Source: Hyphomonadaceae bacterium (GTDB taxonomy: Bacteria > Pseudomonadota > Alphaproteobacteria > Caulobacterales > Hyphomonadaceae). Taken from it: a stretch of DNA of 64,000 nucleotides. Shown in pieces: positions 1 to 7,955 of the stretch. A program made the position numbers and the translations under genes. The stretch spans positions 62,001-126,000 of the forward strand of contig JANSWU010000007.1 in NCBI GenBank assembly GCA_024743315.1, in the 5' to 3' direction. The stretch's first letter is position 1; every line of letters starts with the position of its first letter. The notes under the pieces were generated by a model. That model did not search any database. It was not told the origin of the DNA and saw only the letters and a list, made by a program, of their open reading frames with translations.

Positions 1-184
1 GGCTTTGATAGCACGACGACATGCCGTTCGGGTTTTTATAGTACCAGTTGCCGCCAATATTGTCGGATTTTTCAAAGCAATCATAAGCGATGCCATAATC
101 CTTTAGCCGCTTCGCCATGGTGAAGCCGCTGCAGCCTGCGCCAATGATACAGGCTTTTCCCGCCGTTGCCGCATCAAATGCCAT
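1..184 (-). CDS. flavin-containing monooxygenase, N-terminal fragment
   Basis: The first 61 codons of a minus-strand gene that runs off the left edge. The translation begins MAFDAATAGK and carries a dinucleotide-binding GAGCSGF motif near residue 16, then a GGNWYY motif near residue 48. Together these match the FAD-binding start of flavin-containing or Baeyer-Villiger type monooxygenases (FAD, NADPH, O2). A strong ribosome site (GGAGG, 7 bases before ATG) fixes the start at 184. It is divergent from the thioesterase pair. Substrate and C-terminal domains lie outside the window. Confidence 0.75.
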   Translation of the reverse strand, partial: MAFDAATAGKACIIGAGCSGFTMAKRLKDYGIAYDCFEKSDNIGGNWYYKNPNGMSSCYQS

Positions 185-240
185 GTCAGGTCCTCCCGTG
201 AGGTCATCGGTTTTCTAGATCACCCGAAATGGTATAGCCG

Positions 241-256
241 TTGACGTGAACGTCAA
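241..256. promoter_or_regulatory. palindromic operator candidate
   Basis: TTGACG-TGAA-CGTCAA is a perfect 6+4+6 inverted repeat in the gap between the divergent monooxygenase and thioesterase genes, 33 bases before the thioesterase ATG. Its position and symmetry suit a dimeric repressor. From memory it resembles operators of fatty-acid or branched-chain degradation regulators of the LiuR/TetR kind. That link is an inference, and no regulator gene lies beside it. Confidence 0.45.
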
Positions 257-288
257 TTTGAGACCCCGCGTCAATCCGTGAGGAGCCG

Positions 289-771
289 ATGGCAAACCCG
301 ATGAATGATCTTGATGCCCGCATAGAATTCATGCGGGAGAATATGGCCAATATGATGAAGGTCACGCCCTGGGCCAATGAGATGGGCTTTGAAGTGACCC
401 GCATCGAGAAAGGCCATGTCTGGGGCGTCCAGCCGTTTCGCGAACACCTGATTGGGGACCCCGAAACCCGGGTCATTCATGGCGGCGTGATTACCACGCT
501 GCTCGATAATCTTTGCGGCGCCGCGTGTGGGGCGACGCTGAAAGAGTTTCGTTTCGTGGCGACGCTGGACCTGCGCATTGATTATATGCGGCCGGCCGAA
601 AGTGGGCGCGATATCCTCGCCGAAGCCGAGTGCTATCATGTCACCAAATCCGTCGCCTTCTGCCGGGCCTGGGCCTATCATGAGAGCCGCGACAAGGTGA
701 TTGCCACAGCCCAGGGCGCGTTCGCGATCAACAAACCGCGGACCGGGTTCAAAAAGGGAGACCAGATGTGA
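289..771 (+). CDS. PaaI-like hotdog-fold thioesterase (first of a pair)
   Basis: 160 residues with the hotdog thioesterase pattern: a central HGGVITTLLDN stretch near residue 64 (the HGG helix start typical of PaaI/YbgC/acyl-CoA thioesterases) and a DLRIDYMRPA strand near residue 98. It probably hydrolyses an acyl- or aryl-CoA in the cytoplasm. The ATG at 289 follows a GAGGAG site. Its TGA overlaps the GTG of the next gene (ATGTGA), so the two are translationally coupled and may form a heteromeric hotdog enzyme. The substrate cannot be told from sequence. Confidence 0.85.
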   Translation: MANPMNDLDARIEFMRENMANMMKVTPWANEMGFEVTRIEKGHVWGVQPFREHLIGDPETRVIHGGVITTLLDNLCGAACGATLKEFRFVATLDLRIDYMRPAESGRDILAEAECYHVTKSVAFCRAWAYHESRDKVIATAQGAFAINKPRTGFKKGDQM

Positions 772-1211
772 GCGAGACCCTCTCCCGCGGCGAGCAATTA
801 GAAGGCTTTTTGGCGCAAGTTCCGATCGTCAAGACGCTCGGCATGCATTGCGATATTAAAGGCGATGATATGGTCGGCGTGCTGCCCTTCCAGAACAAGC
901 TGATCGGGAATTTCACCATTAAGGCCCTGCATGGCGGGGCGATGGGGACCTTCCTCGAGATGACAGCCATGGCACAACTCTTCCTGGTCGCCGATGTCGA
1001 GCGCCCGCCGCGCACGATCAATATCACCGTCGATTATCTTCGTCAGGGCAGGGCCCAGGACCTCTATGCCCGCGCGACCGTGATCAAGCTCGGGCGAAGG
1101 ATGGCGAGTGTCCGGGCAGAAGCCTGGCAAAGCGAACGCGACAAGCCGGTGGCCGCCTTGCTTGGGCATTTCCTGCTGGGGGATGGCGGCGGACCAAGGC
1201 AGACAGGTTGA
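768..1211 (+). CDS. hotdog-fold thioesterase (second of a pair)
   Basis: 147 residues, again PaaI-like, with LHGGAMGTFLEMTAMA near residue 54 and INITVDYLRQGRA near residue 84. The start is GTG at 768, inside the upstream stop (ATGTGA), and no better start is visible. The two thioesterases align in layout but clearly differ in sequence. In the first, Asn follows the HGG helix where this one has Glu-Met, so the active sites are probably not equivalent. They may act as a heterodimer or on different CoA esters. A strong hairpin follows the stop. Confidence 0.82.
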   Translation: MSETLSRGEQLEGFLAQVPIVKTLGMHCDIKGDDMVGVLPFQNKLIGNFTIKALHGGAMGTFLEMTAMAQLFLVADVERPPRTINITVDYLRQGRAQDLYARATVIKLGRRMASVRAEAWQSERDKPVAALLGHFLLGDGGGPRQTG

Positions 1212-1231
1212 GCGCAGATTGCGATCTGCGC
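1212..1231. other. stem-loop after thioesterase operon
   Basis: GCGCAGAT-TGCG-ATCTGCGC is a perfect 8-bp stem with a 4-base loop that starts directly after the TGA at 1211. There is no T-tract, so it is more likely a 3'-end stabiliser or a Rho-assisted end than a classical intrinsic terminator. Confidence 0.55.
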
Positions 1232-1447
1232 AATGCTGAACGCACAGGGATAACGGACTTCTAACTTGCTTCCCCCTCAGCGCTCCCCACGGCTTGTCCA
1301 TGGGGTCCATCACCCGATCTTGGGTTTGAGAACGGGAGCGATTTGAGCTCTCCCGTGCGTGCGGCAGCATCCGATGATGGGCTGCCCAGACAAGCTGGGT
1401 AGAGCGAAGCCCGAGCCTATCATGCCTATCCAAGCGCATGCCGTTTT
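1232..1447. other. non-coding, hairpin-rich gap
   Basis: No supported gene lies between the thioesterases and the amidohydrolase. The stretch contains several exact inverted repeats: ACGGGAG/CTCCCGT (1332-1338 with 1350-1356), and CCCAG-ACAAG-CTGGG (1385-1399) nested inside GGGCT/AGCCC (1379-1383 with 1408-1412). It continues without a break into the repeat at 1448, so about 200 bases form one highly structured region. Confidence 0.5.
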
Positions 1448-1537
1448 CCTGACGAAAGTCAGGACCGATGGCGGGTGAGATCGAATCGAAAACGTTCCAG
1501 CCAGCCGCCATAGATGCCAACTTGCGTTGGCAGGGCG
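1448..1537. repeat. structured dispersed repeat, type A, copy 1
   Basis: An intergenic element whose second copy is at 22738-22826. It holds three helices in order: CCTGAC-GAAA-GTCAGG (GNRA-type loop, 1448-1463), a long-range stem ATGGCGG/CCGCCAT (1468-1474 with 1505-1511), and TGCCAAC-TTGC-GTTGGCA (1515-1532), then GGGCGG. The stems and flanks are conserved between the copies, while the loop between the long-range stem arms differs in sequence and in length (about 17 versus 15 bases). Confidence 0.75.
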
Positions 1538-1583
1538 GGGATGAGCAAGAGCAGCCACTCGACTTCACTTGAAATGATCCTAC

Positions 1584-2483
1584 ATGCGCGACGTGCTGCC
1601 GATCATTCATCACCCCGATTATGACGCCTCCAGTGTTGGCGATGACCATCGCTTCCCAATGCGAAAGTATTCCCTCGTGGCGGAGCTTCTTTCCGCCCAA
1701 GGACACAGTTTTGAGCAGCCCGTCCATGCTTCACAAGCTGCGCTCGAGCGGGCACACGATCCGGCCTATGTGCAGGCGGTGCTGACCAGTTCGCTCGATG
1801 CCAAATCGGCGCGGCGGGTCGGGTTTGAAATGACTCCGAACATTGCCGCACGAACCCGCGCCTCGGTCGGCGGCACCGAGCTCGCCGCGCGCCGCGCCCT
1901 CGAGACTGGGCGCGCCGTCAACCTCGCCGGTGGCAGCCATCATGCTGATTATCAGGGCGGGGCCGGTTTTTGTGTGTTCAACGATGTCGCGGTTGCGGCC
2001 TTGGCGCTCTTGGAGAAGGGCGCGGTTCAGCGCGTTGCGGTAATTGATCTCGACGTCCATCATGGCGACGGCACGGCCTTGATCTTTGCCGAAGATCCGC
2101 GCGTATTCACCGCCAGCCTGCATTGCCAGGAGAATTGGCCGCGCACTAAGCCGCCTTCGGATCTTGATATCGGTCTGCCGAAGGGCACGGGCGATGCGGT
2201 CTACCTTGCCGCCACAGAGAAGCTCGTCACTGATACGCTGACCCTGTCCAAGCCTGATCTGGTCTTTTTCAATGCCGGGGTGGATCCACACGCTGAGGAC
2301 CGGCTCGGTCTGCTGTCGCTGACCGATGATGGGTTGAAACTCCGTGATGCTTCTGTCGCGGGGGCCTGCGCCAAAGCATCGATCCCGCTCGTCGGCGTGC
2401 TTGGCGGTGGCTATAGCAAGGATGCAGAGGCCATTGCTCGTCGTCACACCTTCCTGGTCGAGGCGTTGCAAGAATTCTCATAA
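1584..2483 (+). CDS. histone deacetylase family protein
   Basis: 299 residues of the arginase/deacetylase fold (class II HDAC, acetoin-utilisation and acetylpolyamine amidohydrolase group). Visible metal and catalytic motifs are the His pair in AGGSHHADY (near residue 115), the zinc ligands in [11 protein letters not shown] (near residue 155) and a C-terminal GGGYS. It should be a cytoplasmic zinc-dependent amidohydrolase that removes acetyl or similar acyl groups from lysine side chains, polyamines or small amides. The bacterial substrate is unknown. The ATG at 1584 gives the full N-terminal domain. The gene ends 53 bases before recQ on the same strand. Confidence 0.88.
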   Translation: MRDVLPIIHHPDYDASSVGDDHRFPMRKYSLVAELLSAQGHSFEQPVHASQAALERAHDPAYVQAVLTSSLDAKSARRVGFEMTPNIAARTRASVGGTELAARRALETGRAVNLAGGSHHADYQGGAGFCVFNDVAVAALALLEKGAVQRVAVIDLDVHHGDGTALIFAEDPRVFTASLHCQENWPRTKPPSDLDIGLPKGTGDAVYLAATEKLVTDTLTLSKPDLVFFNAGVDPHAEDRLGLLSLTDDGLKLRDASVAGACAKASIPLVGVLGGGYSKDAEAIARRHTFLVEALQEFS

Positions 2484-2536
2484 GCACCCGTTCTGGTCGC
2501 TTGTTTTGCCCTCCGATTCCCGGAACACAGTCCAGC

Positions 2537-4375
2537 ATGGGTTCGGCTGTCACACATGATCTCGACGCGGCGCGCGCGCTTTTGCAGCGTATCTATGGCT
2601 ATGAAAATTTTCGCGGTCTTCAGGCAGATGTGATTGCCGATGTGTTGGACGGGCGTGACGCTTTGGCGGTCCTTCCCACGGGCGGAGGCAAATCGCTCTG
2701 CTATCAAATCCCGTCCATGCTGCGCGACGGCGTCGGCCTCATTGTTTCGCCTTTGATCGCATTGATGGCAGACCAGGTCGATGCCTTGAAAGCGCTGGGG
2801 GTGCGGGCCGAACGGCTCGACTCCTCGCTGGCCTTCGATGATCGCCGCGCCGCGCTTGCGGCCGCCCGCGCCGGAGAGATGGACATGCTCTATGTCTCGC
2901 CAGAAGGGCTTTCCAATGGTCTGCTGAGCGCCTTGCGCGAGTTGAAAATCTCTTTGATTGCCGTCGATGAAGCCCACTGTGTGAGCCAATGGGGACATGA
3001 TTTCCGGCCCGACTATCGTGCGCTCGGGCGGTTGAAAGACGCCTTTCCGAACGTCCCGCGCCTCGCCGTCACCGCGACGGCTGACGCCCGGACCCGCGCC
3101 GATATTCTTGAACAGCTCGATCTGACCGATCCGGCGCTTCACGTGGCAAGTTTCGACCGGCCCAACCTGACTCTCGGTGCCGAACCAAAAGCTGGCAACA
3201 AGACCGATCGCATTGTCAGTCTGATTAAGGCCCATAAGGGCGAAAGCGGGATCGTCTATGCCGCGACGCGCAAAGGCACCGAGCAGCTGGCCGAGGCGCT
3301 CGAACGCCAGGGCATTGCTGCGCTCGCCTATCATGCGGGGCTCGAGCCCGATGACCGGGCCGAGCGCCAGCGCCGTTTCCTGCTCGAGGATGGCATTACC
3401 ATGTGCGCCACGGTCGCGTTCGGCATGGGTGTCGACAAGCCGGATGTCCGGTTTGTCATCCATGCTGATCCGCCCAAGACGATTGAAGCCTATTGGCAGG
3501 AAGTTGGCCGGGCGGGGCGCGATGGCGAACCGGCCGAGGGATATGCCTTGTTTGGCCCGGCAGATCTGCGCCGGAGCCTGATGTGGAGCCATGAGAGTGA
3601 GGCCCAGGAGGCGATCAAGCGGGTACAGATCAACAAGACCCGCCAGCTTTTTGCCCTGCTCAATGGTGAGGCCTGCCGGCGCCAATCAGTGCGCAAATAT
3701 TTTGGCGAAGATGATGCCGAACCCTGCGGGGGCTGTGACAATTGCCAAGCTGAGGCGAGCACACACTATGATGCGACCCGTTGGGCCCAGATGGCCCTTT
3801 CGGCTGTTTTGCGTTGCGGACAGAAGATTGGCCGTGGGCGGCTGATTATCCATTTGCTCGGTCAGGCCAAGGATGGCTTTGACGAAGATCTGTCACAACA
3901 ATCAACCTATGGGGTTGGCGCAGACTTGCCGAAATCAGGCTGGAACGCTGTGTTTGACGAATTGCTATTTACCGGGCTCCTTGCGGAAGGCGGGGAAGTG
4001 ACGCGGCCCTTCATATTTGTGCCCGACCATGACGCCGCCAAGGCCGTGTTCAAAGGCGAACGCGAGGTGCTGTTACGCGCTGACCCGACCGTACGACGGA
4101 CCAAGACTCGCGGGCGCAAGACTGCGGGGGCTGCTTTTGCCGATCTTTCGACCCGCGACCGCGAATTGTTTGACCTGTTACGCAATTGGCGGGTCGAGAT
4201 TGCCAAGGCCAAGGGTGTTCCGCCTTATGTCATCTTTCACGACAAGACGCTCGCCACCATCGCCACAGAACGGCCGATGGATATGGTCGAGCTGCTGCAA
4301 ATCTCTGGCGTTGGCGAAAAGAAAGCCGGACGCTATGGCGATGATATCGCGCGGATCGTGCAGGACGCCGCCTAG
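2537..4375 (+). CDS. recQ: ATP-dependent DNA helicase RecQ
   Basis: 612 residues from the ATG at 2537. A TTG 36 bases upstream would only add an unconserved leader. Domains in order are SF2 helicase (Walker A TGGGKS near residue 48, DEAH box VDEAHC near residue 145, motif [12 protein letters not shown] near residue 323), the RecQ zinc module with four cysteines ending CGGCDNC (near residue 400), a winged-helix RQC domain and a C-terminal HRDC domain ([12 protein letters not shown]). It unwinds forks and recombination intermediates 3' to 5'. The whole architecture is intact and of normal length. Confidence 0.96.
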   Translation: MGSAVTHDLDAARALLQRIYGYENFRGLQADVIADVLDGRDALAVLPTGGGKSLCYQIPSMLRDGVGLIVSPLIALMADQVDALKALGVRAERLDSSLAFDDRRAALAAARAGEMDMLYVSPEGLSNGLLSALRELKISLIAVDEAHCVSQWGHDFRPDYRALGRLKDAFPNVPRLAVTATADARTRADILEQLDLTDPALHVASFDRPNLTLGAEPKAGNKTDRIVSLIKAHKGESGIVYAATRKGTEQLAEALERQGIAALAYHAGLEPDDRAERQRRFLLEDGITMCATVAFGMGVDKPDVRFVIHADPPKTIEAYWQEVGRAGRDGEPAEGYALFGPADLRRSLMWSHESEAQEAIKRVQINKTRQLFALLNGEACRRQSVRKYFGEDDAEPCGGCDNCQAEASTHYDATRWAQMALSAVLRCGQKIGRGRLIIHLLGQAKDGFDEDLSQQSTYGVGADLPKSGWNAVFDELLFTGLLAEGGEVTRPFIFVPDHDAAKAVFKGEREVLLRADPTVRRTKTRGRKTAGAAFADLSTRDRELFDLLRNWRVEIAKAKGVPPYVIFHDKTLATIATERPMDMVELLQISGVGEKKAGRYGDDIARIVQDAA

Positions 4376-4413
4376 GGCTTTGACTTTCCAAGCCCAATCG
4401 CTAAGCGGCGCGC

Positions 4414-5739
4414 ATGTCTGAGGCTTTGCTCACCCGTTCACGTGTTATGCGTCTCGCCGTGCCTGTGATGCTGGCGCAGGCCGCGATTGCCGCGACTGGT
4501 GTGGTCGATACCGCCGTGATGGGCCTGTATGGCGACAAGGCGGACCTGGCCGCAGTGGCGATCGCCAGTGTCGCTTTTAGTTTCATCTATTGGGGCTTTG
4601 GCTTCCTGCGCATGTCGACCACCGGGCTGGTGGCACAGGCGATCGGGCGCGGGGATCAGGCCGAAGCGCGCGCGACGCTGCAACGCGGTCTGTTGATCGG
4701 GGCGGCGCTCGGGCTGAGCATTCTGATCATGTCACCGCTGCTACAGCACTTCGTCTTTGCGCCATTTGGCGCCGAGCCAGACGTTGTCGGATTGGCGGAC
4801 GGTTATTTTGCCGCCCGGGTCTGGGGCGCGCCAGCTTTGCTGACCCAATATGCGATCACCGGCTGGTTGCTTGGCACCGGCAGAACCGGCGCCTTGCTGG
4901 CCATGCAGATTGTCATGAACGGCGTGAATATTGTCCTTGATGTCTGGTTCGTCGCCGGGCTCGGGTGGGGCCCCGCCGGGATCGGGGCCGGGACCGCAAT
5001 CGCCGAGTGGGTGGCGCTCGTCTTCGGTCTGGTCCTGATCTGGCGCAGCCTGAAACGAGAGCAGGGCCTGCTCGACCGCGCTGCCCTGGTCGCCTTGTTC
5101 AACGCCAATCGCGATATTCTGATTCGGACCCTCGCGCTGCTCTTCGCCTTTGCCTGGTTTGTTCGCTCCGGCGCGCAAATGGGCACCGCGCAACTGGCGG
5201 GGAATGAGGTGCTCTTGCAGTTCATCACGGTCGCCGCCTTCGTGCTGGATGGCTTTGCTTTTGTGGCCGAAAAAGAAGTCGGTGAGGCGTACGGCGCGCG
5301 AAGTCCGCAACGCTTGCGGCGCGCCATGCGGCTGACGACTGAGTTGGCGCTGGCATTCGGTGCCCTGATATCAGCGCTCTATTTTTTTGGCGGCGGCGCC
5401 GTCATTCGCCAGTTCATCAGCGATCCTGAAGCCCGAGCCGCGGCGCTGGCCTTTCTGCCTTATTGCGCGGCGGTGCCGATTATCGGGGTCGCTGCCTATC
5501 AGCTGGATGGGTTTTTCCTCGGGGCCACGCAGGGCCGGGCCATGCGCAATGCCGGGATTATTGCCACAGTCGCTTATGTGGCGCTGGATCTCACCCTTCG
5601 CCCAAGCCTTGGAAATACCGGGGTCTGGCTTGCCTTTCTGGGCATGTATGTATTTCGGGCCGGCGCGCTTGGGTGGTATCTGCCAAGTCTCATGCGCGCG
5701 ACGGCAAATCGGCCCCAACCGCTTCAACCACCGAGCTGA
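4414..5739 (+). CDS. MATE family efflux transporter (DinF-like)
   Basis: 441 residues with about twelve hydrophobic helices in two pseudo-repeats, and the MATE start pattern SRVMRLAVPVMLAQ followed by VDTAVMG. MATE/DinF proteins export cationic drugs or organic compounds in exchange for Na+ or H+ in the inner membrane. The ATG at 4414 is 38 bases past recQ, so the two may share a transcript. The last 50 bases overlap the 3' end of the convergent pyrD gene, so the C-terminal residues of both proteins are encoded on opposite strands of the same DNA. Confidence 0.9.
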   Translation: MSEALLTRSRVMRLAVPVMLAQAAIAATGVVDTAVMGLYGDKADLAAVAIASVAFSFIYWGFGFLRMSTTGLVAQAIGRGDQAEARATLQRGLLIGAALGLSILIMSPLLQHFVFAPFGAEPDVVGLADGYFAARVWGAPALLTQYAITGWLLGTGRTGALLAMQIVMNGVNIVLDVWFVAGLGWGPAGIGAGTAIAEWVALVFGLVLIWRSLKREQGLLDRAALVALFNANRDILIRTLALLFAFAWFVRSGAQMGTAQLAGNEVLLQFITVAAFVLDGFAFVAEKEVGEAYGARSPQRLRRAMRLTTELALAFGALISALYFFGGGAVIRQFISDPEARAAALAFLPYCAAVPIIGVAAYQLDGFFLGATQGRAMRNAGIIATVAYVALDLTLRPSLGNTGVWLAFLGMYVFRAGALGWYLPSLMRATANRPQPLQPPS

Positions 5740-6775
5740 AGCCGTCGGCTTTCAATAGCGCCGCAAGCTCAGCATTGATCTTCGCCACCAGGCCGGGCCC
5801 ATGATAAATCAGTGCCGAATAGAGCTGCACCGCATGCGCCCCAGCCCGGATCTTGGCATAGGCGTCAGCGCCGCTGGCTATACCCCCGCAGCCAATCAGA
5901 TCAAACTCGCCGAACAGCTCTCCCGCCACATCGCGCAGGACCTTTGTCGATTTATGCATGAGCGGTGCCCCGGACAGGCCACCAGATTCAGTTTTGTTGA
6001 CGCTGCTCAAGTCGGCCGGACGATCGAGAGTCGTGTTTGAGATGATCAAACCTGATAGCCATGCGCCCGCGCCGCGAACGGTCTGAACAATATCACTCAA
6101 CTCAGTGTCGGAGAGATCGGGAGCAAGTTTGAGAAAAACCGGCTTTGCAGTGGAATGACCCGCCGCCGATTTGACGGCGATCTCGCACCGGGTCAGCAAG
6201 TCTTGCAGCGCCGTCTTGCCCTGGAGGCCACGTAATCCGGGCGTATTGGGGCTCGAAATATTGATCGTGATGTAAGAGCAGACCGGATAAACGGCGGCGA
6301 TTCCGGCCTCATAATCCGCGATGAAATCATCGCTGGTCTTATTCGCCCCAACATTCGCACCTACGGGGCAGTTGGACCCGGGGGGCGTGCGCCGAAGGCG
6401 GCGGACAAAATAGCCCAGCCCATAATTGTTGAATCCGAGGCGGTTAATGACGCCCTGGTCTTCCTCGAGGCGGAAAACGCGGGGTTTTGGGTTCCCTGGC
6501 TGAGGCTTTGGCGTAACCGTGCCGCATTCGAGGAAGCCAAAGCCAAAGCGCGACATCGGTCGGTGCACTTCAGCATTCTTATCAAACCCGGCGGCGAGCC
6601 CGATCGGATTGGCGAGGCGCAATCTCGCGCGCGGCAGGGTGACCTCTGTGCCCCAGCTATCTGGGGCAATATTCGGCAATCCGATTCCGAGCTTCAAGCC
6701 TTTAATCGTCGCGCTATGCGCTGCTTCAGCAGGCAGCTTTTTGACCAATGGCAGGGCGAGATCGGACAGGCTCAT
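5690..6775 (-). CDS. pyrD: dihydroorotate dehydrogenase (quinone), class 2
   Basis: 361 residues. PyrD oxidises dihydroorotate to orotate with FMN and passes electrons to the quinone pool, the fourth step of pyrimidine synthesis. Class 2 features are an N-terminal membrane-associating helix, AAGFDKNAE near residue 62, the catalytic-serine region NISSPNTPGLRGLQ near residue 173, and a C-terminal phosphate-binding GCGGIASGADA. The start overlaps the stop of the upstream DUF952 gene (ATGA), indicating coupled translation. The 3' end overlaps the MATE gene by 50 bases. Confidence 0.95.
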   Translation of the reverse strand: MSLSDLALPLVKKLPAEAAHSATIKGLKLGIGLPNIAPDSWGTEVTLPRARLRLANPIGLAAGFDKNAEVHRPMSRFGFGFLECGTVTPKPQPGNPKPRVFRLEEDQGVINRLGFNNYGLGYFVRRLRRTPPGSNCPVGANVGANKTSDDFIADYEAGIAAVYPVCSYITINISSPNTPGLRGLQGKTALQDLLTRCEIAVKSAAGHSTAKPVFLKLAPDLSDTELSDIVQTVRGAGAWLSGLIISNTTLDRPADLSSVNKTESGGLSGAPLMHKSTKVLRDVAGELFGEFDLIGCGGIASGADAYAKIRAGAHAVQLYSALIYHGPGLVAKINAELAALLKADGFSSVVEAVGADLPSRA

Positions 6776-7131
6776 ACGTCGATATCGTCGGGCAATTGCG
6801 GCGTTCCGTCGGACCCCGTGCTAAGAATCCAAACTCTTTTTGCAGCGCCAATGGGAAGCCGAGCATAGAGGTGCGGAAACAATTGCCCGCCGCGGCTTTC
6901 CTCCCAGCGGATCGGACCACTCATCTCTTCGACCACATATTCCAAAAGGCGGACATCTGACTGCCCAGCATAGTGCAAGGCGAGGGTTTCGGCGACTTGC
7001 GCGCGCGTCGACAGATGCACATAGCCATCGCCTTCATCCAAAGCTGTTTGAGTGTAGCCGAGATCGCTCGCGAGATCCCAATCCGCTCGGCTGAGGATTT
7101 TATACACACGGGTGCGCTGCAACATAACCAT
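6772..7131 (-). CDS. DUF952 family protein
   Basis: 119 residues from ATG at 7131, which follows a GAGG site; a TTG at 7167 is less likely. It matches the DUF952 pattern: an N-terminal VYKILSRADW, GDGYVHLSTRAQVAETLALH near the middle, and WEESRGGQLFPHLYA near residue 80. The conserved His, Arg and Trp residues suggest a small-molecule-binding or enzymatic fold, but the function is unknown. It is the first gene of a two-gene unit with pyrD (4-base overlap). Confidence 0.85.
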   Translation of the reverse strand: MVMLQRTRVYKILSRADWDLASDLGYTQTALDEGDGYVHLSTRAQVAETLALHYAGQSDVRLLEYVVEEMSGPIRWEESRGGQLFPHLYARLPIGAAKRVWILSTGSDGTPQLPDDIDV

Positions 7132-7198
7132 GCGCGCCTCATGCCGTGGTTTCTGACGAGAATGCAAGTCAATAAGCTCTATGATTGATAAGATATTA

Positions 7199-7213
7199 TT
7201 CCTATGATAGGAA
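7199..7213. promoter_or_regulatory. palindrome in divergent promoter, operator candidate
   Basis: TTCCTA-TGA-TAGGAA is an exact inverted repeat in the AT-rich gap between the DUF952 gene and the S24-type regulator. An autoregulating CI/LexA-like dimer often binds such a site, so the neighbour at 7250 is the obvious candidate ligand. This assignment is inferred from position only. Confidence 0.45.
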
Positions 7214-7249
7214 ACTCGTCAGACTTTCGAGTGCCGAGGATGACCCGTC

Positions 7250-7870
7250 ATGCTGCATAGTGACATCTGGCGCGGGCTCGACCTTCTCGCTGAAAAGCAC
7301 GGATTGACGGCCTCTGCGCTCGCAAAATTGGCCGGCTTGGACGCCACGGCGTTTAACAAATCCAAGCGACGAGCAAAAGACGGGCGCCTGCGATGGCCTT
7401 CAACCGAGAGTATATCTCGAGCGTTGAATGCGGTTGGGGTTGAGTTTCTGGATTTTGCCGAGCTGGTCTCAGACAGTCAGGGCCGCGCGATCCCGCTTTT
7501 GCGCAGCGATGAAGCGTCGCGAGTCGACATGTTTAGTGCATCCGGCATACCCATTGCGAACCGCTGGGAATCGGTCAGGTTTCCTGGCATTCAGGGACGC
7601 GAAGCGCTTTATGCCATCGAGATCACGAGCCGCGATCTCGCCCCCATATATCGTTCAGGAGACCGTATAGTCTTGTCGCCCAGCGCCGAGATCCGCGCCG
7701 GCGACCGGGTTTTGGTCATGACACGAAATGAGAGCATGTTTCCGGCAGATTTGGTGCGCCGTTCGGAAAGCCTGATCGAAGTAACCCCCCTGATCGACGG
7801 CTCCGGAACGGTCAAGATCCGGCAAGAGCAGCTCGCATGGATTGCTCGCATTCTTTGGGTCAGCCAGTAA
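7250..7870 (+). CDS. S24/LexA-like transcriptional regulator
   Basis: 206 residues: an N-terminal helix-turn-helix (about residues 15-65, LTASALAKLAGLDATAF) followed by a C-terminal S24 peptidase-like domain (about 115-195) with ITSRDLAPIYRSGDRIV. In LexA and phage CI this fold self-cleaves using Ser and Lys. Ser127 is at the expected place, but the position expected for Lys appears to be Arg (DLVRR, 168-171), so autocleavage is doubtful. It probably represses its own and the divergent promoter through the palindrome at 7199. No prophage genes surround it. Confidence 0.8.
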   Translation: MLHSDIWRGLDLLAEKHGLTASALAKLAGLDATAFNKSKRRAKDGRLRWPSTESISRALNAVGVEFLDFAELVSDSQGRAIPLLRSDEASRVDMFSASGIPIANRWESVRFPGIQGREALYAIEITSRDLAPIYRSGDRIVLSPSAEIRAGDRVLVMTRNESMFPADLVRRSESLIEVTPLIDGSGTVKIRQEQLAWIARILWVSQ

Positions 7871-7955
7871 AAACTGAAGCAAATTTGCGCAATTGATGAC
7901 CTTCAGTGGGGAATAGGCTTGCACCGCCTATAAGTCTTGTGGAAGGAGAAGCGGC

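Noticed and set aside
1448-1537. CRISPR repeat or array
   Set aside because: Only two copies exist 21 kb apart with no regular spacers or cas genes.
798-1727. A 309-codon minus-strand frame over the second thioesterase, the gap and the start of the amidohydrolase
   Set aside because: It spans two real genes and the repeat element, and its sequence is not protein-like.
2444-3685. A 413-codon minus-strand open frame opposite recQ
   Set aside because: It is a shadow of a high-GC gene with RecQ motifs on the other strand; no ribosome site or domain supports it.
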